The position numbers and the translations under genes were made by a program. From Oceanococcus sp. HetDA_MAG_MS8 (GTDB lineage: Bacteria > Pseudomonadota > Gammaproteobacteria > Nevskiales > Oceanococcaceae): DNA of 64,000 bases. The notes beneath the pieces are model-generated. The model did no database searches. It was not told where the DNA came from and saw only the letters and a list, made by a program, of their open reading frames with translations. The stretch lies in NCBI GenBank assembly GCA_019192445.1, contig JAHCMK010000006.1:27246-91245 (forward strand). The letters run 5' to 3'. Of the stretch, positions 44,621-54,117 are shown in pieces. The number at the start of each line of letters is the position of its first letter. Positions within the stretch are counted from its first letter, which is position 1.

Positions 44621-45466
44621 TCAAGCGCGTCGACGAATAAACAAGGCAATACCGCCTAGCACCGCTAGCCCACTGAGTGTCAGCCTTAAGCTGAGGGGCT
44701 CGGCCAACAACGCCACACCACCAATGGCGGCTAGTACAGGAACACTCAGCTGCACCATGGCCGAGGTCGACGAGCTAAGCCCTGGCAGCACCAAGTACCA
44801 CAGGGCATAGCCCAGGCCAGAGGTTAGTGCGCCTGATGCCAGCGCATAGACCACACCGATAGGCTGAGCCTGCACGGCAAAACCACTTGCCAGGGCCGCC
44901 ATCAGGGCAATAGCCGCAGCCCGCAGGAAGTTACCCGCAGTTTGCCTTAATGGATCTGGCACACCACGCCCGCGGAGCGAATACACGCCCCAGGCCACAC
45001 CGGCCAAGCCCATGACTACAGCAGCCAGCAGTGGCGGGGCTTGCCAGCCGGGCAATAACAAGGCCAGTAGGCCCGTAGCCGCGATGAGCACCCCCACCGT
45101 TTGCGGGGCGCTGAAGCGCTCCCCCTGGTACAGCGCAGCCCCCATCATGGTGGCTTGCACAGCGCCGAACAACAGCAGTGCGCCGGCCGCCGCGGTTAAA
45201 TGGAGGTAAGCCCATGAGAAGCCAGCGGCATATGCTAATAGAGCCAGGGCCGACACCCAGTTGCCCGCTCCGCGCAAAGCACCTCGCCGCATCCACACCA
45301 GGACGGCCAGTATCGCGGCACCAGAGACCAAGCGAATCCAGGTAAAGCTCAGCGCATCAATGCTCCCCTCAGCAAGCGCCAAGCGGCACAACACAGAGTT
45401 GCCAGCAAAGGCCAGCATGGCCAGCGCGGTGAACACACTCAGGTAGAGCGGTGTTAACGGCGCCAT
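44621..45466 (-). CDS. EamA/DMT-family transporter
   Basis: 281 aa from the ATG at 45466. Ten membrane helices in two EamA repeats (FAGNSVLCRLAL... and ALASGALTSGLGYALWYLVLPGLSS...). This family exports amino acids, nucleotides or other small metabolites. Substrate unknown. Confidence 0.92.
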   Translation of the reverse strand: MAPLTPLYLSVFTALAMLAFAGNSVLCRLALAEGSIDALSFTWIRLVSGAAILAVLVWMRRGALRGAGNWVSALALLAYAAGFSWAYLHLTAAAGALLLFGAVQATMMGAALYQGERFSAPQTVGVLIAATGLLALLLPGWQAPPLLAAVVMGLAGVAWGVYSLRGRGVPDPLRQTAGNFLRAAAIALMAALASGFAVQAQPIGVVYALASGALTSGLGYALWYLVLPGLSSSTSAMVQLSVPVLAAIGGVALLAEPLSLRLTLSGLAVLGGIALFIRRRA

Positions 45467-45497
45467 ATGGTCATCCCGCCAGTTGAGGTGCGCGTGC

Positions 45498-46007
45498 TCA
45501 TACCCCTGCACCGCACAGTTTGGCCATGTAGAGCTCGTTCACATACTCCCCGCTCACCCACATGCTGTTCTTTCGACAGCCCTCTTGCGTGAAGCCCAGG
45601 CGCTGATAGAGCGTGATGGCGCGCTGGTTATGCTCCATCACATTGAGCTCCAAGCGTGTGCCTCCGACCGACACTGCCCAATCCTCTGCATGCTCCAGCA
45701 AGGCTGTACCAATGCCGCGCCCCCAGTGACTACGAAGCACACCCAGCACCAGGTAAAACACGTGCTGAACCCGATTAAATGGCTTACGGGATATGTTGAT
45801 GTAAGCCATAGGCCGCACCGCCTCCCAGGCAAGGAAGATGCGCTGGTCGTCGTTGCTGAGCATGGTGGTGAGACCAGCTTGCAAGTCAGGCGCCTGCAAG
45901 GCCCGCTCGCCGGCCTCCAGCATCATGTAGGGAGTTTGCGCATCGATCTGCGCACACAGCTCCAGGTAGGCCTGGGCCTGCGTGGGCTGGCAGCTCTTAA
46001 TCTCCAC
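45498..46007 (-). CDS. GNAT acetyltransferase
   Basis: 169 aa from a GTG at 46007. VFYLVLGVLRSHWGRGIGTALLEHAEDWA is the acetyl-CoA site and NQRAITLYQRLGFTQEGCRKNSMWVSG is the typical closing segment of RimI/PhnO-like acetyltransferases. It ends 31 bp before the transporter gene and may be cotranscribed with it. Confidence 0.88.
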   Translation of the reverse strand: MEIKSCQPTQAQAYLELCAQIDAQTPYMMLEAGERALQAPDLQAGLTTMLSNDDQRIFLAWEAVRPMAYINISRKPFNRVQHVFYLVLGVLRSHWGRGIGTALLEHAEDWAVSVGGTRLELNVMEHNQRAITLYQRLGFTQEGCRKNSMWVSGEYVNELYMAKLCGAGV

Positions 46008-46082
46008 CAGCGCTCACCGGAAGACATGGCTGGGCCGCCAGGGGGCGCCACCCCGAAGTGGAGCGCAGGCGGGCAGCCATAC

Positions 46083-46415
46083 CTAGGCCGCCACTTGCCG
46101 TAGCTGTTTTTGGCGAAGCAATAAATACAAAGCCAAGCCCACAGCCACGCCGGGAACCACCCCCAGCACCAAGCACACCCAACCATGCCGCACGGCATAG
46201 TGTTTGGCTTCGAAAACGACCCAGATGGCCAAAATCAGCCAGCACACCAGAACATCGGTGGAGTAACCACTGGCGTAGGGGTTCACAAAACCTGCTGCGA
46301 AAGCCCCCCACACGTCGGGGTTGGCCAGCAGTGGGGGCACCACCACCAGAGCGAACACCAGCACAAAGCCGGCGGCAGACAGCCATAGCAAGGTCCGAAA
46401 TACAGATACCGACAT
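46083..46415 (-). CDS. DUF2834 membrane protein
   Basis: 110 aa from the ATG at 46415, preceded by a GGAG/AAGG ribosome site. Three helices. WGAFAAGFVNPYASGYSTDVLVCWLILAIWVVFEAKH is the DUF2834 signature. Inner-membrane protein of unknown function. Confidence 0.8.
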   Translation of the reverse strand: MSVSVFRTLLWLSAAGFVLVFALVVVPPLLANPDVWGAFAAGFVNPYASGYSTDVLVCWLILAIWVVFEAKHYAVRHGWVCLVLGVVPGVAVGLALYLLLRQKQLRQVAA

Positions 46416-46461
46416 CACCTTCTCCCCAAAACCTTCAGTTTGTCTTACTCGGATGCGTTGC

Positions 46462-46968
46462 TCAGCATGCACTCTCCCGAGTGTGCCCAACAGGAGCGGG
46501 CTTGGCCATGATCGTGACCGCCACTCCGGAATAATCACAAGACTCGACGATTGACCATCCGCGCCTGGCGTAAAAGCCGGCCTGCTGATCGGTATACAGA
46601 TACAACTGCGAGACGCCCTGGGACCACGCAGCCTGTTCCACCCACTCGATCAGTGCGCTTGCTATGCCCTGTCGGCGGAACTCTGGCTTGACGATGACAC
46701 TGGCCAGCCAAGGCGATAAATCTGGCCTGTCGCGCATATCGTGTGCGACCAACATGGCCGCACCCAGCAGGCTCTCATCAGGGCCTAGGGCGATCCAAGT
46801 CGATGGCAGATGCTCCTGTTCACAACTGCACCGCAAGAACTCAATTCGCTGCTCCAGACCATATTGTGGATTCAGATATTGCCATTGCGCCTGCTGCAGG
46901 GCAGCCAACTCTTCTAGCAGACTGGGATGCTCTGCCAGTGGCGCCATACGGATCTTGGATTCAGACAT
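46462..46968 (-). CDS. GNAT acetyltransferase
   Basis: 168 aa from the ATG at 46968. WLASVIVKPEFRRQGIASALIEWVEQAAWSQG is the acetyl-CoA-binding motif (RRQGIA). LYLYTDQQAGFYARRGWSIVESCDYSG closes the domain. Third GNAT within 11 kb, but not closely related to the other two by eye. Confidence 0.87.
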   Translation of the reverse strand: MSESKIRMAPLAEHPSLLEELAALQQAQWQYLNPQYGLEQRIEFLRCSCEQEHLPSTWIALGPDESLLGAAMLVAHDMRDRPDLSPWLASVIVKPEFRRQGIASALIEWVEQAAWSQGVSQLYLYTDQQAGFYARRGWSIVESCDYSGVAVTIMAKPAPVGHTRESAC

Positions 46969-47058
46969 ATGCTCGGCCGCTAACTGAGAAAACACCCCAT
47001 TGCGCTGCTCGCACCCTGGGTGGAATGCAACGCCATCAAGTCTCTGCAGCCTTGCCGC

Positions 47059-48867
47059 TCACAAGCGCAGCTCACCGGCCTCCAGCGCCACTTGCTTATC
47101 CGCACTGAGTTCTAGATAGCTATCTTTGCCGGCCTCGAGCACATAAACAGGCTCGTCATTGACCTTCCAAGCCGTTTCTTTGAGCTCTACTTTTTTGTAC
47201 TTAAAGGTACCGGTGGTGTCTTGAGCGGTGCGAATACGCAGCAGCACAGGCACCGCATAGCGTGGCAGGCGATCAATGAGGGTGCGGGCAATACTGGGAT
47301 CGAAGTGATAACCCGGCGCCATGCTAATGGCTGCCATGCCCGCGCGGCCGTCGGCACCGGGGATTTCCACACCATAGACCACAGCATGCTCAATACCAGG
47401 GCAGCCGGCGAAGGCGCCCTCCACTTCTGTAGTCGCCACGTTTTCGCCCTTCCAGCGGAAGGTGTCACCGGTACGGTCTACGAAGGCAATGTGTTTGAAA
47501 CCCTGGTGGCGTACCAGATCACCGGTGTTGAACCAGCAATCTCCCTTTTTGAATACGTCCCGCAATAGCTTCTTTTCGCCGGCTTTGGGGTCGGTATAAC
47601 CGTCAAAAGGGGCGGTATCTGTGATTTCCGTGATGAGCAAACCGGTCTGGCCTTTGGCCACCTTATCTAGGCGCCCCTTGCTGTTGCGGATGGGAGCATC
47701 CGCCTCGCGATCGTAGGCCACCACGGCAAAGCTCATGGGACAAAAACCGGCCGTTCGATCGACATTAAAGCCGTTAATAAAGCCCACATTGCTTTCGCTG
47801 GCGCCGTAAAACTCGTTGATGCGCTCAATGCCGAAACGTTGCTTGAAGGCATCCCAAATTTCCGGGCGCAGGCCATTGCCCACAATGACCTCCACGGGGT
47901 GGTCGCGATCATGCTCCGTGGCCGGCTGGTTGAGCAGGTAGCGCAGCAGCTCACCGATGTAACAAAAGGCGTTGGCGTTGACCTGACGCACCTCATCCCA
48001 AAAACCACTGGCTGAGAACTTACGCCCAATGGCCAAGGCGCAGCCAGCATGCATCACGCTGCTCCAGCTCACTGTGAGGGCATTGTTGTGATACAGCGGC
48101 AAGCAGCAATAAAACACATCATCTGGGCTCAGGCGCAAACTCGCTAAACCCATGCCAGCGCCGGCTTTAAACCAGCGGTTGTGGCTCATGATGCTGGCCT
48201 TGGGCAGGCCGGTGGTACCGCTGGTAAAGATATAAAAACAGGGTTGCTTGAGCTTCACAGCAGCCGTTTCGGCACGGTTGCTGGGGTCGGCCGCAGGGAG
48301 TAGCTGGTGCAAATCTAAATAGCCCCGAGGAGCAGCCTTGGTCGGGTTCTCCCGCACCCAGAGCCACACCGGCTGATGGGCTTTGGTAATGGCCGCCTTA
48401 CTGCCTTTCAAGCTCTGCGCACATTCCTCACCCACCAGAATCGCTTTGGGCCTGACCAGCCCCACGGAATGCTGCAGAACCTCTCCAGTTTGGTTGTGGT
48501 TCAGCATCCCGGCAATGGCGCCCAATTTCACCACGCCAGCCACCATGGCAAATGTCGCCGGCCGGTTGTCCAGCAAAATTCCGACGGTGTCGCCGGCAAC
48601 CACGCCCTGCGCAGCCAGCACATCGGCCACGCGATTGGCCCAGGTATTGAGTTCGCGCCAGGAGTACCGCTCATCGCCTTGAATCAAGGCGGTTTTGTGC
48701 GGCTGTTTGCGCGCCCAGTCTTCCAGCATCTGGCCAATGCTTTGCTGCTTCTCCGGCTTGGCCAATGCCAGCCGCAGCAGACCTTTGTTGATGGTAAGCG
48801 CATGAGGAAGTCCCTCAAGGGCGCCCTTGGCTAGATCGCGAAAGCTCACGACATCGGCAGTGCTCAT
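47059..48867 (-). CDS. Long-chain acyl-CoA synthetase (FATP/SLC27-type)
   Basis: 602 aa from the ATG at 48867, which has an AGGAG ribosome site. AMP-binding P-loop YIFTSGTTGLPKASIMSH, the INEFYGASESNVGF motif and the FATP-specific DRTGDTFRWKGENVATTEVE are present. It activates long or very long fatty acids, possibly coupled to uptake across the membrane. The gene is divergent from the NDH-2 gene. Confidence 0.92.
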   Translation of the reverse strand: MSTADVVSFRDLAKGALEGLPHALTINKGLLRLALAKPEKQQSIGQMLEDWARKQPHKTALIQGDERYSWRELNTWANRVADVLAAQGVVAGDTVGILLDNRPATFAMVAGVVKLGAIAGMLNHNQTGEVLQHSVGLVRPKAILVGEECAQSLKGSKAAITKAHQPVWLWVRENPTKAAPRGYLDLHQLLPAADPSNRAETAAVKLKQPCFYIFTSGTTGLPKASIMSHNRWFKAGAGMGLASLRLSPDDVFYCCLPLYHNNALTVSWSSVMHAGCALAIGRKFSASGFWDEVRQVNANAFCYIGELLRYLLNQPATEHDRDHPVEVIVGNGLRPEIWDAFKQRFGIERINEFYGASESNVGFINGFNVDRTAGFCPMSFAVVAYDREADAPIRNSKGRLDKVAKGQTGLLITEITDTAPFDGYTDPKAGEKKLLRDVFKKGDCWFNTGDLVRHQGFKHIAFVDRTGDTFRWKGENVATTEVEGAFAGCPGIEHAVVYGVEIPGADGRAGMAAISMAPGYHFDPSIARTLIDRLPRYAVPVLLRIRTAQDTTGTFKYKKVELKETAWKVNDEPVYVLEAGKDSYLELSADKQVALEAGELRL

Positions 48868-48935
48868 CCCGTCTCCTGCTGTCTTTTCGCTGCGCATGCT
48901 AGCAGGACCGGGGTAGACCGGGGCTACAATGCCGC

Positions 48936-50270
48936 ATGCAGAAAAAACAAGTGGTGATTGTGGGTGGGGGCTTTGGCGGCCTATTTTGCGCGCGTGCGCT
49001 GGGCCGCAAAGCGAATGTGGAGGTCACGCTAATTGATAAGCGCAACTTCCATTTGTTCCAGCCCCTGCTCTATCAGGTGGCCACCGGCATTTTGACCGTA
49101 GGCGATATTTCTACGCAGCAGCGGGTGGTTCTGCGCCGTTACAAAAACGTGCGCACCATCATGGCCACCTGTTACGACATTGATGTTGAGGCGCAGGTGG
49201 TCCGCCACGACCGTGGCACCACGCCTTACGACGAATTAATCGTCGCCACTGGGGTGAAGCACCAGTATTTTGGCAACGACCATTGGCGCGCCTACGCCCC
49301 GGGGCTGAAAACCATTGAACATGCGTTGGATATGCGCCATCGCATCTTCCGGGCTTTTGAGATGGCCGAGACCGAAACCGACCCGGACCGCCGCCGCCGC
49401 TTACTCAATTTCATTGTGATTGGTGCCGGGCCTACGGGTGTGGAACTGGCGGGTGCTTTGGGCGAACTCGCTCATCGCACCATGCTCGGTGACTTCCGCG
49501 CTATCAATACTGCGGACGCCAACATCACCCTGCTGGAAGGGGCTCCGGCTGTATTGCCCGTGTATCCCGCTGACCTGCAAACCAAGGCACAGCGCTACCT
49601 GGAGGATTTAGGCGTCACAGTGCGCACCGGAACCCGCGTCGAAGATGTGGCGGCCGGTCGCGTCCATGTGCGCAACGCCGATGATAGTACTGACGTCATC
49701 GAAGCCGAGACCATTCTTTGGGCGGCTGGGGTGGAGGTCAGCGCCTTTGGTCGTATTTTGGCTAAGCGCACCCAAGCCACAACCGACCGTGGCGGCCGCC
49801 TGCTTGTCGATGAGAAACTGCGCCTGCCCAGCCACCCCAACATCACTGTTGTCGGTGATTTGGCCTGCTTCCAGCCCGACAATAGCGAGCGACCACTACC
49901 GGGCTTAGCACCTGTGGCTATTCAACAAGGCCGCTATGTTGCCAAGCGCATTCATCGCGAAATGCAAAACAAATCCGTGCCCGCATTCCGCTATTTGGAT
50001 AAGGGCAGCATGGCTATTGTGGGCCGGCATCGGGTGGTAGGCACGGTGGGGCGTTACAAGCTCACGGGCTTTTCAGCCTGGGCCACATGGGCCCTCGTGC
50101 ATATTTGGGCCCTGATCGAGCCGGGCCAGCGCATGAGCGTGTCATTGCAATGGATGTGGCGCAGCTTAGGTCGCACGGCCGACCGCTTAATCACCGGCAA
50201 CCCACCAAAAACCTCAGACGTACTCAAAGCGCGGGGTATCGACCCAGCCACCTTGGAGAAAGCGTCTTAA
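48936..50270 (+). CDS. ndh: Type II NADH dehydrogenase (NDH-2)
   Basis: 444 aa. FAD motif VVIVGGGFGGLFCARAL, NADH motif FIVIGAGPTGVELAGALGELA, and TVVGDLAC for the flavin. The C-terminal part (FSAWATWALVHIWALIEPGQRMSV) contains the amphipathic membrane-binding helices of NDH-2. It feeds electrons from NADH to quinone without ion pumping, a bypass to the Na+-NQR encoded in the same window. Confidence 0.95.
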   Translation: MQKKQVVIVGGGFGGLFCARALGRKANVEVTLIDKRNFHLFQPLLYQVATGILTVGDISTQQRVVLRRYKNVRTIMATCYDIDVEAQVVRHDRGTTPYDELIVATGVKHQYFGNDHWRAYAPGLKTIEHALDMRHRIFRAFEMAETETDPDRRRRLLNFIVIGAGPTGVELAGALGELAHRTMLGDFRAINTADANITLLEGAPAVLPVYPADLQTKAQRYLEDLGVTVRTGTRVEDVAAGRVHVRNADDSTDVIEAETILWAAGVEVSAFGRILAKRTQATTDRGGRLLVDEKLRLPSHPNITVVGDLACFQPDNSERPLPGLAPVAIQQGRYVAKRIHREMQNKSVPAFRYLDKGSMAIVGRHRVVGTVGRYKLTGFSAWATWALVHIWALIEPGQRMSVSLQWMWRSLGRTADRLITGNPPKTSDVLKARGIDPATLEKAS

Positions 50271-50316
50271 GGGCCTGTGCGAGCCGCTCCCGGCAAGAGC
50301 ATGGCGCCAGGCAGCC

Positions 50317-50784
50317 CTAAAACAGCTCGATATCGCCTTCGCCCATATCTTTTTGCACCACAGACTTATGGCCGCGGTCGGCCAAACGGCTGCGCAGCTG
50401 CATCAACCGGCTCTGTAGGGTTTGTTGGAAACTGGACACGCGTTCGGCGCCACGACTCGCATCGGCGAGAATATCGTTCACCAGCAGGTTCAAGTCGCGC
50501 GCCAACTGCTCCACATTATCTAACTCGGCGTCGCAATAGGCGCTGAGCTGATCCACCATGTCCGCGAACTGCATGGAACGCACGGCATCACCCCGCACCT
50601 GCTCGCTGACGGCATCTTTAGAGGCCTCAACCAAGGCGGCCAGCGGATTGGCGGCGTCCGCAATGATGGTGCGAATTTGGCTCACAGCCTGGCGCACAGC
50701 ACCCACCTCTTCGAGTACCAAAAACCCAGCCGCTTGTTTGGTGAGCAGGTAATCCTGGCGCTCACTGTTCTTGAGTTCGTCCAC
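50317..50784 (-). CDS. Helical protein with C-terminal acidic-aromatic peptide (chemotaxis-like)
   Basis: 155 aa, almost all helical, soluble and with no signal peptide. QFADMVDQLSAYCDAELDNVEQLARDLNLLVNDIL looks like the four-helix-bundle part of CheZ or MCP-like proteins. The chain ends in GEGDIELF, an acidic peptide closing in an aromatic residue like the CheY-binding tail of CheZ. No chemotaxis gene is adjacent, so the assignment is inference. Confidence 0.55.
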   Translation of the reverse strand: MDELKNSERQDYLLTKQAAGFLVLEEVGAVRQAVSQIRTIIADAANPLAALVEASKDAVSEQVRGDAVRSMQFADMVDQLSAYCDAELDNVEQLARDLNLLVNDILADASRGAERVSSFQQTLQSRLMQLRSRLADRGHKSVVQKDMGEGDIELF

Positions 50785-50865
50785 AGCTCATCCTTGACAT
50801 TGGGGGGTGCGATTTACACCGACGTGGGCTATTGCAAGAGCCGTGCACCGGCGCAGGAACACACG

Positions 50866-51033
50866 ATGGCAATCTGTGATCTTCGGTCACCAGACCAGCC
50901 CGAGAGCCGTCTCATGCGGACCGCGCCAGCATGGTGCCCATCAGCACCTGCCCCTGAACCTGCACCAAAGACTGCGGACGGAACAGACCACCGCGCCAAG
51001 ATTCTGGCGCTGCAACCCAAACTCGGCGGCTAG
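50866..51033 (+). CDS. Possible 55-aa protein
   Basis: An ATG frame with a modest ribosome site (GGA, 7 nt) encodes a Pro/Ala-rich chain beginning AICDLRSPDQPESRLMR. It ends four bases inside the convergent beta-barrel gene. No family recognised. It could be chance in this gene-poor 245-bp gap. Confidence 0.3.
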   Translation: MAICDLRSPDQPESRLMRTAPAWCPSAPAPEPAPKTADGTDHRAKILALQPKLGG

Positions 51034-51815
51034 AAGGCCCAGCCCAAGTGCAGCTGCGCCCCATCCAAAGTCAAATCAAGACCATCTTCATCGTCTGCGC
51101 CAATGTCGTAGCGTTGCAGGCGGTAACCGGCCCCTACACGCACAGCATGGAAGGCAAACTCGACCCCCACATTTACGGTGTAAGCACGGTCGCCCTCATA
51201 TTCCACCCATTGGCCGCCAAGGACAAAGCCCATGCGGTCCTGGCGTACCGGCCAGTTCAGCCTGGCTGCCGCCATGGGCACAACTTCGTCCACGTCCTGG
51301 ACCCCAATGTTGTCGCCCTCGCGGGCGTCCAATTGCCCCTCCAGGCTACGCAGCGTTGCGCCTAGCTCCAACGGCCCAAAGCTCAGTGGGTAGAAACTCG
51401 CCTGAATGTCTTCCACATCAACCCGGCTGCTCACCTCAAACTCCTGTGGCCCAATCGGAATCAGGCCTAATAAGAGGTTGTCCTGCTCCACGGTGCCCTG
51501 GCCATCCAGGGAGATATCTTCATAGCGAATCTCCCAGCGGCGGCCCACCAGAGCGACGGAGTACACCTCGTTTTTATCAACCCCCAGGTCGCGCTCAACG
51601 TCGTAGTCCACATTGTCTTCGCGCACCGTTCCCTCGGGGTCGGCCTGCCAAACATTGAGCTGCAGTGTGGGCCCGGCAGCACTCGCGGGGCTCAGCAACA
51701 GGCCGAGGACCAAGGCAGCTACGGAAACTTTCGGCGACCCGCCTAGGTCGTAGCGTTGGTGCCGGGGGTGGCGCTGCGTCAGGGGGCGCGACCAGCTCAA
51801 GCCCTTGAAAATCAT
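51030..51815 (-). CDS. Outer-membrane beta-barrel protein
   Basis: 261 aa from the ATG at 51815 (AAGGG ribosome site). A long, basic N-region precedes the signal hydrophobic core (VSVAALVLGLLLSPASAA). The mature chain alternates barrel strands and ends in LHLGWAF with a terminal Phe. It is divergent from the HtrA gene, 78 bp apart, fitting a role in envelope homeostasis. Confidence 0.75.
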   Translation of the reverse strand: MIFKGLSWSRPLTQRHPRHQRYDLGGSPKVSVAALVLGLLLSPASAAGPTLQLNVWQADPEGTVREDNVDYDVERDLGVDKNEVYSVALVGRRWEIRYEDISLDGQGTVEQDNLLLGLIPIGPQEFEVSSRVDVEDIQASFYPLSFGPLELGATLRSLEGQLDAREGDNIGVQDVDEVVPMAAARLNWPVRQDRMGFVLGGQWVEYEGDRAYTVNVGVEFAFHAVRVGAGYRLQRYDIGADDEDGLDLTLDGAQLHLGWAF

Positions 51816-51893
51816 AAAAATGCCCTTATGCCTGCGCCTGTGCGTGGGTGAGATCGTCGCATTCATGCCGTCCATAGCGAAAAAAAGAGTTCC

Positions 51894-53249
51894 ATGCGCT
51901 TGAAGAGACCACTCATTATTACCTTAGTGCTCAGCCTGAGCATGACAGCCGGCTGGGCTTGGGCACGCTGGCCTTCAAGCTTGGGCGGCCAGCGCACCAT
52001 TGCGCCCATGCTCGAAGAGGTCACGCCTGGAGTGGTGAACATCGCCACCCGCACGCGAATGGCGCAGCAAGATAATCCCATGCTGCAAGACCCGTTCTTT
52101 CGCTTCTTTTTCGACTTACCCCAACCCCGCCAGCGCGAGTCTCAGTCGCTGGGATCAGGGGTCATCGTCGATGCCAAACAAGGCCTGTTGCTCACCAACC
52201 ACCATGTGATTGATAAAGCCACTGAGATTTCGGTCACGCTGAACGATGGACGTGTTTTGGAAGCCGAACTGGTTGGCTCCGATGCGGAAACCGATATCGC
52301 CGTGCTGCGAGTGCCGGCTCAAGACCTCACCGAGGTGGAGTTCGGCGACTCAGACAACCTTCGTGTCGGCGATTTCGTGGTCGCCATTGGCAACCCCTTT
52401 GGCCTAGGCCAAACGGTCACCTCGGGCATCATTTCGGCCTTGGGTCGAACCGGCTTAGGCATTGAAGGTTACGAAGACTTCATTCAAACCGATGCCTCCA
52501 TCAACCCCGGCAACTCAGGTGGTGCATTGGTCGATATGGACGGCCGCCTCATCGGTATTAATACCGCCATTGTTGGCCCCTCCGGTGGCAATGTAGGCAT
52601 CGGCTTTGCAATCCCTGCGCGCATGGCCCGCACACTGATGGAGCAAATCGTCGCCTACGGCGAGGTGCGCCGTGGCCGGTTGGGAGTCAGCGTCCAGGAC
52701 CTCAATCCAGAACTAGCCCAAGCCTTGGGGGCGGGTGACCGCCGAGGCGCTGTGATCGCCCAGGTGGAATCTGGCTCAGCGGCCGACAAAGCCGGCCTGC
52801 AGTCTGGAGATATCGTGACTGCCGTCGACGGCCGAGACATCAACTCTGCGGCTGATTTACGCAATGCCATCGGCCTCATTCGCGTGGGCCAGAGTTTGGA
52901 TATGGAGGTGTTTAGGGAGGGCCGTGTGCGCCAACTCACCGCCACCATTCCCGACGCTGCCCCGGTGGATGCCAGCCGCTTATCGGAGCTACTAGGCGGC
53001 GCGGCTCTTGGCGAAATGGACAATACGCATCCCTTATACGGTCGCGTTCAAGGGGTGGTTGTGAACCGTGTTCAACGGGGTACGCCAGCGGCGCGTGCAG
53101 GACTCCGACCAGGCGATGTGATCAGCTCGGTCAACCGGCGTCCCGTTCGCAACCTTCAAGAATTCGAGGCCGTGGCCCAGGCCGCGCGGGACCAGCTCCT
53201 GCTGAACGTGCGCCGTGGGCGGCAGGCCTTCTTCCTGATGCTGCGTTAA
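51894..53249 (+). CDS. degQ: Do-family periplasmic serine protease (DegQ/DegP-like)
   Basis: 451 aa. A signal anchor (about 6-24) precedes the trypsin-like domain with His104 (TNHHVI), Asp134 (ETDIAV) and Ser208 (NPGNSGG). Two PDZ domains follow (around 262-350 and 370-450; GVVVNRVQRGTPAARAGLRPGDVISSVN). It degrades or refolds misfolded periplasmic proteins. The LA-loop of DegP is short here, closer to DegQ. Confidence 0.94.
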   Translation: MRLKRPLIITLVLSLSMTAGWAWARWPSSLGGQRTIAPMLEEVTPGVVNIATRTRMAQQDNPMLQDPFFRFFFDLPQPRQRESQSLGSGVIVDAKQGLLLTNHHVIDKATEISVTLNDGRVLEAELVGSDAETDIAVLRVPAQDLTEVEFGDSDNLRVGDFVVAIGNPFGLGQTVTSGIISALGRTGLGIEGYEDFIQTDASINPGNSGGALVDMDGRLIGINTAIVGPSGGNVGIGFAIPARMARTLMEQIVAYGEVRRGRLGVSVQDLNPELAQALGAGDRRGAVIAQVESGSAADKAGLQSGDIVTAVDGRDINSAADLRNAIGLIRVGQSLDMEVFREGRVRQLTATIPDAAPVDASRLSELLGGAALGEMDNTHPLYGRVQGVVVNRVQRGTPAARAGLRPGDVISSVNRRPVRNLQEFEAVAQAARDQLLLNVRRGRQAFFLMLR

Positions 53250-53368
53250 CCGCGCCGCTATCGGGAACCACCAAAGGCGTTAACAGCGCCGAAAACAACA
53301 CAGCAATGACTGGGGCTCTTGGCCAGGCGCTAGGGGCACGGGACCTTTGTTTTTTTGAGGACGACAAC

Positions 53369-53398
53369 ATGCAACAACCCATGGGGAGGCCAGCATGA
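53369..53398 (+). CDS. Nine-codon leader ORF before the Gld-type ABC operon
   Basis: ATG at 53369 follows a good ribosome site (GAGGA, about 7 nt). The frame encodes MQQPMGRPA and stops in a TGA that overlaps the ABC ATPase start (ATGA). Such a leader would couple initiation of the ATPase gene to its own translation. The ATPase also has its own GGGGAGG site inside this ORF. Confidence 0.45.
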   Translation: MQQPMGRPA

Positions 53399-54117
53399 TT
53401 GATGTACAGGCCTTAACCAAAGACTTTGGCTCACGGCGTGCCGTGGACCAGCTCTCGTTTCAGGTCAAACCGGGTGAGGTGCTGGGCTTTCTCGGCCCCA
53501 ACGGAGCCGGCAAGTCCACCACCATGAAGATGATTACCGGCTTCTTGTCGCCCACTGCGGGCTCCGCCAGTGTAAACGGCTTTGATATCCAGACCCAGCC
53601 GGTGGAGGCCAAACGCCAGTTTGGCTACCTGCCCGAGGGCGCACCGGGTTATGCCGATATGCGGGTGCTGGAATTCCTGGAGTTTGCTGCGGACCTGCGC
53701 CAGCTCAGTGGCAGCCAGCGAACGGAACGCCTGCGCCAGGTGGTGGCGGATGTGCACCTCGAAGGTGTACTGGGCCAGAAGATCGACACCTTGTCCAAGG
53801 GCTTCCGCCGCCGCGTGGGGCTGGCTCAAGCCATCCTGCACGACCCGCAGGTGCTGATTCTGGATGAGCCCACCGATGGCCTGGACCCCAACCAAAAACA
53901 TGAGGTCCGCCGTCTCATCAACGGCATGGCCAAGGACAAGATCATCATCATTTCCACCCACATCCTGGAAGAGGTGGAGGCCATCTGCACCCGGGCGATG
54001 ATTATCGCCAAGGGCCGCATTCTGGCTGACGACACCCCTGCTGCTCTGGCCGCCAAGGCCGAATCCGGGCGGCTGGATGATTTCTTCCGCGACATCACCG
54101 CCGGAGGCCTGTCATGA
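53395..54117 (+). CDS. Gld-type ABC transporter ATP-binding protein
   Basis: 240 aa. Walker A GPNGAGKST, signature LSKGFRRRVGLAQA, Walker B VLILDEPTDGLD and H-loop STHILEEVEAICTR are complete. Similar to GldA and NatA-type ATPases. It is the first gene of a four-gene operon; the next gene's ATG overlaps its stop. Confidence 0.93.
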   Translation: MIDVQALTKDFGSRRAVDQLSFQVKPGEVLGFLGPNGAGKSTTMKMITGFLSPTAGSASVNGFDIQTQPVEAKRQFGYLPEGAPGYADMRVLEFLEFAADLRQLSGSQRTERLRQVVADVHLEGVLGQKIDTLSKGFRRRVGLAQAILHDPQVLILDEPTDGLDPNQKHEVRRLINGMAKDKIIIISTHILEEVEAICTRAMIIAKGRILADDTPAALAAKAESGRLDDFFRDITAGGLS

